Shown piece after piece: positions 14,605 to 23,097 of a stretch of DNA of 34,902 nucleotides. Position 1 is the stretch's first letter; every line of letters begins with the position of its first letter. The notes under the pieces were generated by a model. The model was given only the letters and a program-made list of their open reading frames with translations, searched no databases and was not told the origin of the DNA. The position numbers and the translations under genes were made by a program. The DNA is from JAMXLO01 sp041487355 (lineage in GTDB: Bacteria > Pseudomonadota > Alphaproteobacteria > Acetobacterales > Acetobacteraceae), in contig JBGPND010000032.1 of the NCBI GenBank assembly GCA_041487355.1, positions 1-34,902 of the forward strand. Direction: 5' to 3'.

Positions 14605-17600
14605 TCGCTGCGCGACCGAACGCCAGCCGGGGCGCGCCGATACGAGCACGTAGCTGGCTGAGGAGAACACGCGCCTGGGCTATGTCGGGTCCGCCATCAT
14701 CCTCTGCGACGCCGGCCAGCGCCGCGGCGAGTTCCCGTTCAGCCTGGTCAATTTGGCCCATGCGCCGGGCAACTCGGGCGCGCGTGACGGCAATACGCAG
14801 CGCCAGCATCGCGGCGCCCTGCTGATCCGCCATCCGCCATGCCTCGTGCAGCACGGCGTCGGCCGCCTGGCTTGCTCCGGGATCCGCGCTCAGCATGGCG
14901 CGCCCGAGCATGCGCAGCAGCTCCGGCACGAATACGCGGAACCCGAGCCGATCGAATTCAGCCCGCTCGCGCGACAGGATTTCGACGGCTCGCTCCGACT
15001 GGCCGCAAGCAATCAGCGCCTCGGCGAGCAGCGACAGGTACACCGGAAAGTCCTCGGTCGTTCCGATCGCACGCTGCGCGTCCAGGCCTTCCTGCAACGT
15101 GTCCAGTCCCGCTGCGGGATCGTCCTGCACCGCGACCGCCCAGCCGCGAAATATCAGCCCTTTGGCACGATGGTCAGTCAGGCCATGCTCCGAAGCGAAG
15201 TGCACCAGCGCGCCCGCGAGCTCGAACACCTTGGCATGGTCACGGCGATAGGCGCGGTGCAGCAGTCGCATGTCCATCGCATGCACGCGGCTGCCAAGAT
15301 GGTCGAGCGTGCTGGCCCAGGCCATCGATTGGTCTTCCTGCGCCAGCGCGCTCAGCGGGCGTCCCTGAATCCAGTCGAGCTGTGCCTGCTCGCCGTGCGC
15401 GCACACCTTGGCGTCATGGTTGCCGTACAGCCTGGCATGGTCGCGATAGTCGCCAGCGGCGTACAGTGCGAGTCCAGCCGCGATGTGTTCGCAGCAGCGG
15501 CCGAAATCAGCGGACGCATAGTGCGTGGCCCAGTTGCAATGATGTGCCTGCAACAGCAGCGCTGGATCATTGCGCGCCGCAGCCTGCGCAAGGAGTGTCT
15601 CGGCACGTCTCCGCTTCACCTGGAAGTCGCGCGACAGTCGCCACCAGCCCCAGTAGATCGGGAAGTGCGACGGCTCCTCGGGGACTTCGCGGCACATCTC
15701 GTAAGCCGTGGCATACAATTCCTGGGCTTCCGGTGATCCGGGCCCCTTGAGTCCGATCAGGGCGGGACCGAGCAATCCACTGAGCTGCAGACGCAGGTTG
15801 AGATTGGCTCTGACGGGCGGCAGACGTTCCAGTGCGGCAAGGCCGCGTCGCAGCAGACGTGTCGCTTCGGTAAGCGCCGAACGGGCCAGGCTGCGCCGGG
15901 CCGCTTCCAGCCAGTATGGCGCAGCCTCCTCCGCGAGGCCTGCCTCGGTAAGGTGCAAGGCAAACAGCTCCGGCTGCTGTTGCAGGCTGTGCGGATCGAG
16001 CCGCTGCAGAGCCCGCGCAACACGCTGATGCAGCATCCGGCGATCGTCGCGCAGCAGGCTGTCATAGGCAGCGTCGCGCAGCAGAGCGTGGGTGAACGTG
16101 TACGTCCCGATGCCAGCGGCATCATCGGGAAACAGCACGTCGGCTTCCGCAAGAATGGCCAGCGCATGCTCCAGTTCGGCATCCGGCAGCCGGGCGGCTT
16201 CGGCGAGCACATCGCGGCGGACCGAGCGGCCGACCACCGCCGCGATCTGCGCGATCTCCTTGGCCGTGCCGGATCGGTCCAACCGGGCCATCAGCGATTC
16301 ATGCAGCGAGGCGGGTATCGCAGGATCCGCGATGTCGAACGGACCTTCGTCGAACTCCGGCAGGGACGGAAGTTGCAGCAGCGAGCGCGTCACCGCCTCG
16401 ACGAACAGCGGCACGCCGTCAGTCCGCCGCGCGATGATGCCGGCGAGTTGCGGCGGCATGGGGCGACTGCCGAACAGGCTTTGCACCATGTCGGCAACCG
16501 CGCCGGTTGGCAGGCGGCCCAGCGGCAGCCGCGTCGCGCGCTCCGCCAGCCATGGCGCATCGAACCCTTCGCGCGTCGTCAGCAGCAGCATGACCTTGCG
16601 GCCTGCTGCGGCATCCACCATGCGCTCGAGCAGTTCGCGAGAGGTCGGATCGAGCCAGTGCAGATCCTCCACAACCAGGCAGAGTGGCGCGGTATCCGCC
16701 GATAGCAGGAGCTGTTCGACCAGAGCCGACAGCAGCCGCTCGCGCAGCATTTCAGGTGGCAGCGCACGAATGGCCGGATCATCGGCGGCAATGCCCACCA
16801 GTTCGCCGAACAGCGGCAGGCTGTTGCGTCTCTGCTCCGCGTCGCCCGCCAGCACCGATTCCAGCCGGGCGAGCCGTACTTCGCGCGGCGCGTCGGGATC
16901 GAGCTGCGCGGCGCTGCGCAGGAATCCGATAACCGGATGCAGTGGGCTGTCCTCATCGAAGGCCGAGGCTACGAGGTGCACGATGCGTGTCCTGGCGTCC
17001 GCCGCGGTGGCCAGGAACTGTTGCACCAGACGTGACTTGCCGATGCCGGCCGCGCCGATGACCACCACCGTACTACCGTGGCTTTCGCGTGCCTGTCGCC
17101 AATGCTGAGCCAGCACACGAAACTCGTCCTCGCGGTCATGAAACGCAGTGAGCTGGCGTGGCCGCCTCTCGTAGCTCGCGCGACGGGCGGGGGCCTCGCC
17201 GAGTACGCGCCACGCCCGATGGCGTTGCTCGAAGCCGCGCACTTCGCGCTCACCGAGATCCACACAGGAAAACAGCGCCGCGACATGCTCGTGAGTCTCG
17301 TCGGCGATCACGATGCCACCAGACGTGGCGAAGGCTTGCAGACGCGCGGCGAGGTTCGGCGTGGAACCAATGATCGAACGGCGATCCTCGCCGCCGGCGA
17401 ACAGGTCGCTGACGATCACACGCCCGGTGGCGATACCGATGCGTACGTTGAGTGATTCGCCGGCGGGGGTGATGAGCTCGCCGATGCGGCGGGCGATATG
17501 CAACGCCGCACGCACGGCGCGCGCCGGATCGTTCTCATTGGCGACCGGATAGCAGAAATAGGCAAGGATGCCGTCACCGACCAGGCGGGCGATATACCCG

Positions 17601-17965
17601 CCGTAGCGGGTGATCGCCGCGGCGCAGAACTCGCGGTAGCGGCGGATCACCTCGAGCAGGTCCTCTGGTTCGAGCCGCTCACCCAGGCTCGACGAGTTGA
17701 CGATGTCCACGAACATCATGGTCAGCGGCCGTCGCTCTGCCCGCGTCGTCTCCAACATCGGCAGGGCTGAAGGCGGCGGTTCGTCTGCGGAAGCCGGGCG
17801 CAGGGCGGCAACCGCGCGCCGGAACCGCTTGCGCTCCCCAATCGTCAGGCCAAGCTCCCGCAAATCGTCGTCGGTCAGCTCGCCGAGGTGATCGGCGCCG
17901 ATGCCCTGGGCACGGAACGCGGCCCCGCGCTCCCTAAGCCCGATCGAGCTGAGCCATTCCTCCAC
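14597..17965 (-). CDS. SAM-class III nucleotide cyclase-AAA ATPase-TPR signalling protein
   Basis: This protein of about 1,122 residues has four parts. They are a SAM domain (about 3-55: LTDDDLRELGL), a class III adenylyl/guanylyl cyclase domain (about 78-255), an AAA/STAND ATPase with Walker A GAAGIGKS at 304-311 and Walker B LCLVVEDLHWLD, and long helical TPR-like repeats to the end. Cyclase residues look intact: Asp87 (FVDIVNSS) and Asp131 (LVGDG) for metal, and Asn204/Arg208 (TPNLAARLQ) for catalysis. The usual base-binding lysine before GDG aligns with Arg127. No DNA-binding domain is seen. The GTG at 17965 is preferred for its G-rich ribosome-binding site and because it starts at the SAM domain; GTG at 17992 is an alternative. 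As first gene of the coupled operon it may link a signal to YcaO activity or expression. Confidence 0.85.
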   Translation of the reverse strand: MEEWLSSIGLRERGAAFRAQGIGADHLGELTDDDLRELGLTIGERKRFRRAVAALRPASADEPPPSALPMLETTRAERRPLTMMFVDIVNSSSLGERLEPEDLLEVIRRYREFCAAAITRYGGYIARLVGDGILAYFCYPVANENDPARAVRAALHIARRIGELITPAGESLNVRIGIATGRVIVSDLFAGGEDRRSIIGSTPNLAARLQAFATSGGIVIADETHEHVAALFSCVDLGEREVRGFEQRHRAWRVLGEAPARRASYERRPRQLTAFHDREDEFRVLAQHWRQARESHGSTVVVIGAAGIGKSRLVQQFLATAADARTRIVHLVASAFDEDSPLHPVIGFLRSAAQLDPDAPREVRLARLESVLAGDAEQRRNSLPLFGELVGIAADDPAIRALPPEMLRERLLSALVEQLLLSADTAPLCLVVEDLHWLDPTSRELLERMVDAAAGRKVMLLLTTREGFDAPWLAERATRLPLGRLPTGAVADMVQSLFGSRPMPPQLAGIIARRTDGVPLFVEAVTRSLLQLPSLPEFDEGPFDIADPAIPASLHESLMARLDRSGTAKEIAQIAAVVGRSVRRDVLAEAARLPDAELEHALAILAEADVLFPDDAAGIGTYTFTHALLRDAAYDSLLRDDRRMLHQRVARALQRLDPHSLQQQPELFALHLTEAGLAEEAAPYWLEAARRSLARSALTEATRLLRRGLAALERLPPVRANLNLRLQLSGLLGPALIGLKGPGSPEAQELYATAYEMCREVPEEPSHFPIYWGWWRLSRDFQVKRRRAETLLAQAAARNDPALLLQAHHCNWATHYASADFGRCCEHIAAGLALYAAGDYRDHARLYGNHDAKVCAHGEQAQLDWIQGRPLSALAQEDQSMAWASTLDHLGSRVHAMDMRLLHRAYRRDHAKVFELAGALVHFASEHGLTDHRAKGLIFRGWAVAVQDDPAAGLDTLQEGLDAQRAIGTTEDFPVYLSLLAEALIACGQSERAVEILSRERAEFDRLGFRVFVPELLRMLGRAMLSADPGASQAADAVLHEAWRMADQQGAAMLALRIAVTRARVARRMGQIDQAERELAAALAGVAEDDGGPDIAQARVLLSQLRARIGAPRLAFGRAANE

Positions 17966-18141
17966 GGCGTACCCCCGGCCTCGCAACCACACCCGGTCGC
18001 GCGCCTACATTGCAACACAACCCAGGGGTAGAGGAGAAGGGCGCGGATGCCAATTGCAAGCTGTGGCCAGGAGCTGGCCGGCTCCGCCAGACGGCCAGAC
18101 GCGGCCGAGTGGTGAACCCACTCGGCCATTCGCCGCACCCC

Positions 18142-19362
18142 TCAGTCCGAATCGCGTGACATCAGGTCGCCGAACAACACCCAGTGATCGCCCTCGAAGC
18201 GGGCGAAGTGCACCGCCTTCATCGGCGCGTGGTCCTTCGGACCAGTGTTGACCACCAGACCCGGCATCAGCATCGGCACGCGTAGCCGGTGCAGGTTCTC
18301 CGCCTGGCGCATGACATTCTCCCGCGTCAGATCGTCGCCGCACTGCTTCAGCACCTGCACCACCAGGAAGCCCGCGGCATAGCCGGTCACGTTGGCGGCC
18401 TCGGCCGGGTTGGCGTTGGGCTGGTACTTGTCCATCCACGCCTGCCAGACCTTGAACTCCGGATCGTCCCGCCAGATCGGATCGGTGGTGTCCTTCTTGT
18501 AGTCGGCGGTTATGACGCCCTGCGAGTTCTCCAGTCCCGCCGGCCGCATCACCGCGCCCACCGAGGCCGCGACATTCACCAGGTACTGCACGGGCTTCCA
18601 GCCGATTTCGCCGGCCTTCTTGATCGCCTGGGCGCCGAATTTCGGCGTCGTGACGTTGAAGAACACATTGGCGCCGGTGTTCTTGAGCTGGATCACCTGC
18701 GATTCGACGGTGGGATCGGTCACCTCGTAGCTGGCGATCATGGCAATCAGCTTCTCGCCGTCCTTGCCGAGCCCCTCCATGAAGCCGTTGAGGTAGTCCA
18801 TGCCGACATCGTCGTTCTGCCGCAGGATCGCGACCTTCGGGTCCTTCACCGTGGCGAGCATGTGCTTGGCGTAGAGGAAGCCTTCGACGTGGTAGCTGGG
18901 GTTGAAGCCCATCGTCCAAGGCAGGTGCTCGGCATCGTCCCAGCGCGACGCGCCGGAGCCGACGAAAAGCTGCGGCACTTTCTTCTGGTTGAGATACTTC
19001 GCGATGGCGATGTTCGGCGCGGTGCCCAGCGATGCCGCGATGAACAACACCTGCTCGCGCTCGACCAATTGGCGTGTCAGCTCCACCGTCTTCGGCGGGC
19101 TGTAGCTGTCGTCGAGCGAGATGAAGTTGATCTTGCGGCCGTTCACCCCGCCCTGGTCGTTGATCATGCGGTAGACCGCCGCCTCGGCACGGCCGTTCTG
19201 CCCATAGGCCGAGGCGTTGCCGCTGTAGGGATTGGTGTTGCCGATCTTGATCTCGGTGTCGGTTACCCCGGGTCCGTATTTCTTCTGTGCGAGCCCCGGG
19301 TTGGTGAACAGCGCCAGAGCCAGCGCCGATCCCAGAAGTGCCGTCGTGATCCTCCCGATCAT
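18142..19362 (-). CDS. Branched-chain amino-acid-type ABC transporter substrate-binding protein
   Basis: The 406-residue protein starts with a Sec signal (MIGRITTALLGSALALALF, likely cut after GLAQ). It continues as a periplasmic type I binding protein of the LivK/Peripla_BP_6 family, with KIGNTNPYSGNASAYG, GGVNGRKINFISLDDSYSPP and VEREQVLFIAASLGTAPN. Members of this group carry amino acids, amides or aromatic acids to LIV-type permeases, and the ligand cannot be told from sequence. No permease or ATPase gene is in the window, so it is an orphan here. The ATG at 19362 has AGAGGAA upstream. About 175 bp without a gene separate it from the cyclase gene; I see no feature there. Confidence 0.88.
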   Translation of the reverse strand: MIGRITTALLGSALALALFTNPGLAQKKYGPGVTDTEIKIGNTNPYSGNASAYGQNGRAEAAVYRMINDQGGVNGRKINFISLDDSYSPPKTVELTRQLVEREQVLFIAASLGTAPNIAIAKYLNQKKVPQLFVGSGASRWDDAEHLPWTMGFNPSYHVEGFLYAKHMLATVKDPKVAILRQNDDVGMDYLNGFMEGLGKDGEKLIAMIASYEVTDPTVESQVIQLKNTGANVFFNVTTPKFGAQAIKKAGEIGWKPVQYLVNVAASVGAVMRPAGLENSQGVITADYKKDTTDPIWRDDPEFKVWQAWMDKYQPNANPAEAANVTGYAAGFLVVQVLKQCGDDLTRENVMRQAENLHRLRVPMLMPGLVVNTGPKDHAPMKAVHFARFEGDHWVLFGDLMSRDSD

Positions 19363-19530
19363 TCTTGCCGTTCCTCTTGTTGCTTGGTGGTCGTTGCCTC
19401 CTGCCGGCAAAGCACGTAAGCCCGTCGCGGCGCCCCGGGCGCCTCGCGGGAACCCGCAGCGTAACACCAGAGCGGGTTCAGCGTGACTGGAAACGTGCGA
19501 GCCGTCCTGCTTCCCCACTGTCATGGCCCT

Positions 19531-19549
19531 CCTCGGGCTTGACCCGAGG
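19531..19549. repeat. Short palindrome CCTCGGG-N5-CCCGAGG
   Basis: A perfect 7-bp-arm hairpin lies in the 368-bp gap upstream of the binding-protein gene. It is flanked by TCATGGCCC and CCGGGCCA half-sites, as in the dispersed TCATGGCC-type repeats seen at 22.0 and 28.5 kb. It is likely a degenerate member of that family. The rest of the gap to 19587 shows nothing else. Confidence 0.5.
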
Positions 19550-19587
19550 ATCAGCCGGGCCACCCACGTCTGGAATCTCGCCGGAAT

Positions 19588-19671
19588 GATGGGTATCGCT
19601 GCGCTCAACCCATCCTACGCCGCTACGCCGCCTGTAGCCTGTAGGATGGGTTGAGCAGAGCGAAACCCATC
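19588..19671. repeat. 84-bp inverted repeat with GATGGGT...CCCATC arms
   Basis: The outer 31-bp arms (19588-19618 and 19641-19671) match at 28 of 31 positions after complementing. Both contain the common GTAGGATGGGTTGAGC core, found as a dispersed element in many proteobacterial genomes. It lies downstream of the aspartyl-protease stop at 19731 and may end that transcript. No coding potential is visible. Confidence 0.8.
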
Positions 19672-19730
19672 AACAGTCGGGGTTGGCCACTGCCCGTTGC
19701 CGAACAGATTCCGGTCTTGCTGCACCTGCT

Positions 19731-20657
19731 CTATTGACGGGCGGCGACGAAGATTTGCCGCGTGGCATAGGACAGCCACACGTGGCGCGATCGCAGCCAG
19801 TCGACGCCCAGCAGCATGTCGACGATCGGGACAACGCGCACCGACGCCACCCAAAGCTGCGGATCCCGGCTCACGTCGGGACCGATGCGCAGCTCCGCGA
19901 AGCGATGCAGCCGCATCGGCACTGGCGCCGGACCCACGCCGGCACCGTTGCCGCCGGGATCGCGCTCCAGCATCTCCGGCGTCAGGCCAAGTTGGAACAT
20001 GCCCGGCGCGGTGATCAGGCTGGCACTGGCGCCGGTATCGAGCAGGGTCCGCAAGGCGCGTCCGTCCACCTGCGTCTGGATGACCAGTGCATTGCCGGCC
20101 TGCGTCGTGGCCGGGATCGCCGCGTAAGGCGTCGTCCAGGGCAGGAACCACGTACCGCAGCCGCGCACGTCGTTGAGCGTCAGCCTGCGCGCCGGCAGAT
20201 CGAGATCGAGGTCGAACGGTGACAGAAAATCGCGCCCAAGCAGGCCGGCAATCGGATGGCCCTCGATCTGGCTCATCGGCAGGGGACCGACCGTCACGCT
20301 GGTGTCGCCGGTCAGCGTCTTCCGCCGCAGCGTTATGCCGCCGAGCCGCAGCGAACGCGGCAACGCATTGGGACGCCGCTCATAGCCGCCGAGACCGAGG
20401 ATCGTGGAGGCAACCCACCCGTCGCGTTCCAGTCCAAGCCGACGGACCGCCTCCTCGCTCATCAAGGTGCGTTCGGCGCCGGTATCCATGATGAACGCGG
20501 TTTCGCTGTCGTTGACCACCACGGTGATCAGGAGATGTCCGCCAGACAGTTGCAGCGGCACCGTGGCAAGCGGCTCCACCCGGCAGGCAGCGCGCGCCGT
20601 GCCGGCAATCATCGCCAGCAGGGTGAACAGGGCGCAGAGGCGCGGCAGTCGGGTCAT
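19731..20657 (-). CDS. Exported two-lobed retropepsin-like aspartic protease
   Basis: The 308-residue protein starts with a signal peptide (MTRLPRLCALFTLLAMIAG, likely cut near ARA-A). It contains two aspartic-protease motifs: FIMDTGAERT (Asp58) in the first half and TLLDTGASAS (Asp207) in the second. Each is followed by the companion hydrophobic-Gly segment (GLLGRDFL near 138-145, MLLGVDWL near the C-terminus). Bacterial retropepsin-like proteins usually have one motif and dimerise. Here both half-sites are on one chain, as in pepsin. Only two conserved-region cysteines are seen in the mature part. It is divergent from the chromate-transporter genes with 51 bp between starts. The substrate is unknown. 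Confidence 0.82.
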   Translation of the reverse strand: MTRLPRLCALFTLLAMIAGTARAACRVEPLATVPLQLSGGHLLITVVVNDSETAFIMDTGAERTLMSEEAVRRLGLERDGWVASTILGLGGYERRPNALPRSLRLGGITLRRKTLTGDTSVTVGPLPMSQIEGHPIAGLLGRDFLSPFDLDLDLPARRLTLNDVRGCGTWFLPWTTPYAAIPATTQAGNALVIQTQVDGRALRTLLDTGASASLITAPGMFQLGLTPEMLERDPGGNGAGVGPAPVPMRLHRFAELRIGPDVSRDPQLWVASVRVVPIVDMLLGVDWLRSRHVWLSYATRQIFVAARQ

Positions 20658-20708
20658 GCGTTCGGCAAGTCGATTTACCAGTTGAGCCGCGCGAAGTATC
20701 CAGCGGCA

Positions 20709-21254
20709 ATGTCGGACGCGCCACAGAGGCCCAGCCTCGCAGCCCTGTTCCTTGGCTTTCTCACCGTTGGCATGTACGGCTTCGGCGGCGTGCTGCCCTG
20801 GGCGCGGCGCATGGTGGTAGAGCAGAAACGCTGGCTGACCGCCACCGAGTTCACCGACATGCTCGGCCTCTGCCAGTTCCTGCCCGGCGGCAATATCATG
20901 AACGTGACGATAGCCCTGGGGGCGCGGTTCCATGGCATCCCGGGGGCCGTGGTCGCCTTTGTCGGGCTGATGGCGGCCCCGGTGGCATGCGTCATCGCCT
21001 TGGGCGTGATCTACGACCGCTACGCCCAGGTGCCGACGGTGCGGCAAGCCTTCGCCGGCCTCGCCGCCGCCGCCTCGGCCCTGGTGTTGGCGAATGCGCT
21101 GAAGATCGCGGCACCCTTGCGGTCGCGCCCGCTCGGCCTCGCGGCAGCCGTTGCGACCTTCCTGGCGATCGCGGTGCTGCGGTTGCCGCTCGCGCTGGTG
21201 CTCGTGGCGATGACGGCGCTGTCCATGCTGCTGATGTGGCGTCTTGCCCGATGA
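20709..21254 (+). CDS. chrA: Chromate transporter family protein, N-terminal-type half
   Basis: The 181-residue membrane protein corresponds to one CHR domain. It has FLTVGMYGFGGVLPWARRMVV, then WLTATEFTDMLGLCQFLPGGN with the conserved polar pattern, followed by four or five hydrophobic helices. Full-size ChrA carries two such domains in one chain to export chromate by proton exchange. Here the halves are separate genes, as in the known short-chain CHR pairs. The start at 20709 has only a weak ribosome-binding site. Its TGA overlaps the next ATG by 4 bp. Whether the substrate is chromate or something else cannot be told from sequence. Confidence 0.85.
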   Translation: MSDAPQRPSLAALFLGFLTVGMYGFGGVLPWARRMVVEQKRWLTATEFTDMLGLCQFLPGGNIMNVTIALGARFHGIPGAVVAFVGLMAAPVACVIALGVIYDRYAQVPTVRQAFAGLAAAASALVLANALKIAAPLRSRPLGLAAAVATFLAIAVLRLPLALVLVAMTALSMLLMWRLAR

Positions 21255-21784
21255 GCGACGCGTCCACGCTGGCGAGCCTGGCCGCGGTCTTCGCGCAGCT
21301 TTCGCTGCTGGCATTCGGCGGCACCAACTCGGTGATCCCGGAGATGCAGCGCCAGGTGGTCGAGGTGCATCCCTGGCTCACCGCGCAGGAGTTCGCCGCG
21401 CTCTATGCCCTGGCGCAGGCCGCGCCTGGCCCGAACATGCTGGTTGTCACGCTGATCGGCTGGCATGTGGCGGCGCTGCCCGGTGCGCTGGTGACGACGC
21501 TCAGCGTGGCCGGGCCGTCGTCCGTGCTGACGTTCGTCACCGCCAGCGTATGGTACCGGTTCCGCGATGCCAGATGGCGCAGGCTGGTTCAGACAGGACT
21601 GGCGCCGGTGACGGCCGGGCTGGTGATGGCCAGCGCGGCGCTGCTGATCAGGACGACGACCATCGGCTGGGGCACGGCGTCAATCACCGTCATCGCCACG
21701 ACGCTGTTCCTGTTCACCCGGCTGCATCCGCTCCTGGTGCTGGCCGCTGCCGCGGTGCTGGGCGCACTCGGCGTGCTGACCTGA
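21251..21784 (+). CDS. chrA: Chromate transporter family protein, C-terminal-type half
   Basis: The 177-residue partner of the preceding gene is also a single CHR domain: LSLLAFGGTNSVIPEMQRQVV, WLTAQEFAALYALAQAAPGPN, then hydrophobic helices ending in a nearly continuous membrane segment. The PGPN motif matches the PGP of the second half of long ChrA proteins. Translation is coupled through ATGA at 21251-21254. The two products probably form a heterodimer in the inner membrane with opposite topology, as inferred for other split CHR pairs. Confidence 0.85.
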   Translation: MSDASTLASLAAVFAQLSLLAFGGTNSVIPEMQRQVVEVHPWLTAQEFAALYALAQAAPGPNMLVVTLIGWHVAALPGALVTTLSVAGPSSVLTFVTASVWYRFRDARWRRLVQTGLAPVTAGLVMASAALLIRTTTIGWGTASITVIATTLFLFTRLHPLLVLAAAAVLGALGVLT

Positions 21785-21835
21785 CCATGCGTTCTCCGCG
21801 CTAATACCGCCGAGCGCAGGCCTTGACCTGCAATC

Positions 21836-21925
21836 GTCATTCCCGCGCAAGCGGGAACCCAGGGATGCAAATATGAGCGCTGGTCCCACTGGGTCCCCAC
21901 TTTCGCGGGGATGACAACGTATGAA
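21836..21925. repeat. Imperfect inverted repeat with CCCGCgcaaGCGGG tips
   Basis: The outer arm GTCATTCCCGC...ACCCAG is mirrored by CTGGGTCCCC...GGGGATGAC, each arm containing its own small hairpin. This is a recurrent intergenic element type in alphaproteobacteria. It follows the chromate-transporter pair by about 50 bp. Confidence 0.7.
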
Positions 21926-21961
21926 CGAGGATGACAAGGTATGAACGGGGTGACAACGTAT
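21911..21961. repeat. Three short direct repeats of GATGACAACGTATGAACG type
   Basis: Three consecutive near-copies of about 17-20 bp (core TGACAA(C/G)GTATGAA) follow the palindrome and share its terminal ATGAC. They look like slippage or repeated target-end duplications at the edge of the element. No coding role is seen. Confidence 0.7.
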
Positions 21962-22021
21962 GAATCCGTCGCCTTTTCCGTCACCCAAGCTGGGATTGTG
22001 CAGACGCTCTTTCCGCGACGG

Positions 22022-22044
22022 ATGGCCGGGACACACCCGGCCAT
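22022..22044. repeat. Palindrome ATGGCCGGG-N5-CCCGGCCAT
   Basis: Perfect 9-bp arms lie downstream of the CHAP gene stop at 22076. It is the same motif as the two half-elements at 28526-28601, so it is a dispersed family member and may serve as a 3'-end structure for the CHAP transcript. Confidence 0.75.
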
Positions 22045-22075
22045 GACGAGGGGGAGTGGGCGTAACCGGACAATC

Positions 22076-22873
22076 TCACCGCGTCCGATCGGTCGCCACG
22101 GCTGCCAGGTGCGTACGGCCGAGCCGGTGGCGTTTCGGCACGACAGGCGTCTCGGCCACCTCTTCGTAGATCTGCCAGCCGCGTTCGGCGGCGGGGCGCA
22201 GGTCGCGTGGCGCGGGGTTCAGCTCGGGCTGCGGTGCCGGCGCCCCGGTGGCCGCGACCAGGGTGCCGGTATCCGGCCGGTCGTAGATGAAGCCGTAGGT
22301 CGGATAGACGCTGCCGAACTGGCCGGTCTGGCCGAGACCGACGCGCACCGCGCTCCAGTCGTTGGCCTCGGAGACGTCGACCACCGGGATGTTGCGGGCC
22401 ACGCCGCCTCGCATACCCGGACCCCACCAGTTGGCATGCTCGATCTCGACCTCGCGCGGATTGATCACGTGGCTCACGACAGCGACGTGGCCGAGGCGCA
22501 TGCGGCCGTTTGAGCGGAAGGTCAGGACGCTGCCGGCCTCGGGAACGCTGCCGCGGGCATAGACGCCGGCCGCATTGTCCCACCACTGCCAGGCATTGCC
22601 GGCGACCGAAATTCCCGAATCGCTGCGCGCGAAGGGAACGCAGGAAATGCCGCCGGCGCGCGCATAGTGGCGGCCTTTGATCAACGTCTTGCCGTGCGCC
22701 GCGACCTGCGGCCACCGCTTGCCGCTGGCGTGGGTCGTCTGGACCGGAGGTCGTGCGGAGGGGTTGTCGTGATGGGTCGGGGAGGCCTGGGCAGGTTGGG
22801 TGGTAAGTGGATTACTGAATGAAAGAAACGATCCAAGAATCAAAGTAGCAGCGCCGGTGCCCCGTGCCCGCAT
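22076..22873 (-). CDS. Secreted CHAP-domain amidase/peptidase
   Basis: The 265-residue protein opens with an N-terminal signal (MRARGTGAATLILGSFLSF, likely cut after PAQA). A proline/threonine-rich linker follows, then a CHAP domain from about residue 70 to 190. The catalytic cysteine is in GGISCVPFARSDSG, the histidine in LGHVAVVSHV, and the third residue in EIEHANWWGPG. CHAP enzymes cut peptidoglycan cross-bridges or related amides. The C-terminal tail is basic and low-complexity. This architecture is common in alphaproteobacteria for cell-wall remodelling. GGGGAG lies 10 bases before the ATG at 22873. The 278-bp region upstream is discussed separately; it holds an abortive gene start on the opposite strand. 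Confidence 0.85.
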   Translation of the reverse strand: MRARGTGAATLILGSFLSFSNPLTTQPAQASPTHHDNPSARPPVQTTHASGKRWPQVAAHGKTLIKGRHYARAGGISCVPFARSDSGISVAGNAWQWWDNAAGVYARGSVPEAGSVLTFRSNGRMRLGHVAVVSHVINPREVEIEHANWWGPGMRGGVARNIPVVDVSEANDWSAVRVGLGQTGQFGSVYPTYGFIYDRPDTGTLVAATGAPAPQPELNPAPRDLRPAAERGWQIYEEVAETPVVPKRHRLGRTHLAAVATDRTR

Positions 22874-23061
22874 CGTGACCCACTCCCCTGTGGTTCTTTA
22901 AGCTCTGTGTGTCGCTAGCAACAGGGTTGCAATGATGACAACCCTTGGCGGGGATTATTACATCTACGGCGGCTCAATTAGCCACCGGGACCCTGTGGAC
23001 AAGTCAGCAAACCGGGAAAGTTGTCCTATTGCGCCGATTTTGATACTTATTCGGGAGGACC

Positions 23062-23097
23062 ATGTCCAGGATTCCCGTCCAGGTAGCCGATTCTGCC
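23062..23097 (+). pseudogene. Possible orphan 5' end of a carboxymuconolactone decarboxylase-like gene
   Basis: A strong CGGGAGGACC precedes an ATG and the codons MSRIPVQVADSAE, which resemble the usual start of CMD/AhpD-like proteins. After about 12 residues the frame becomes Ala/Gly-rich and runs antisense through ridA without family features. It may be a deletion remnant, or chance. The rest of the 22874-23151 gap shows no other gene. Confidence 0.22.

Noticed and set aside
14753..17108. Several long plus-strand frames opposite the cyclase-STAND gene
   Set aside because: All lack ribosome-binding sites and recognisable motifs; the minus strand has continuous SAM, cyclase, AAA and TPR features.
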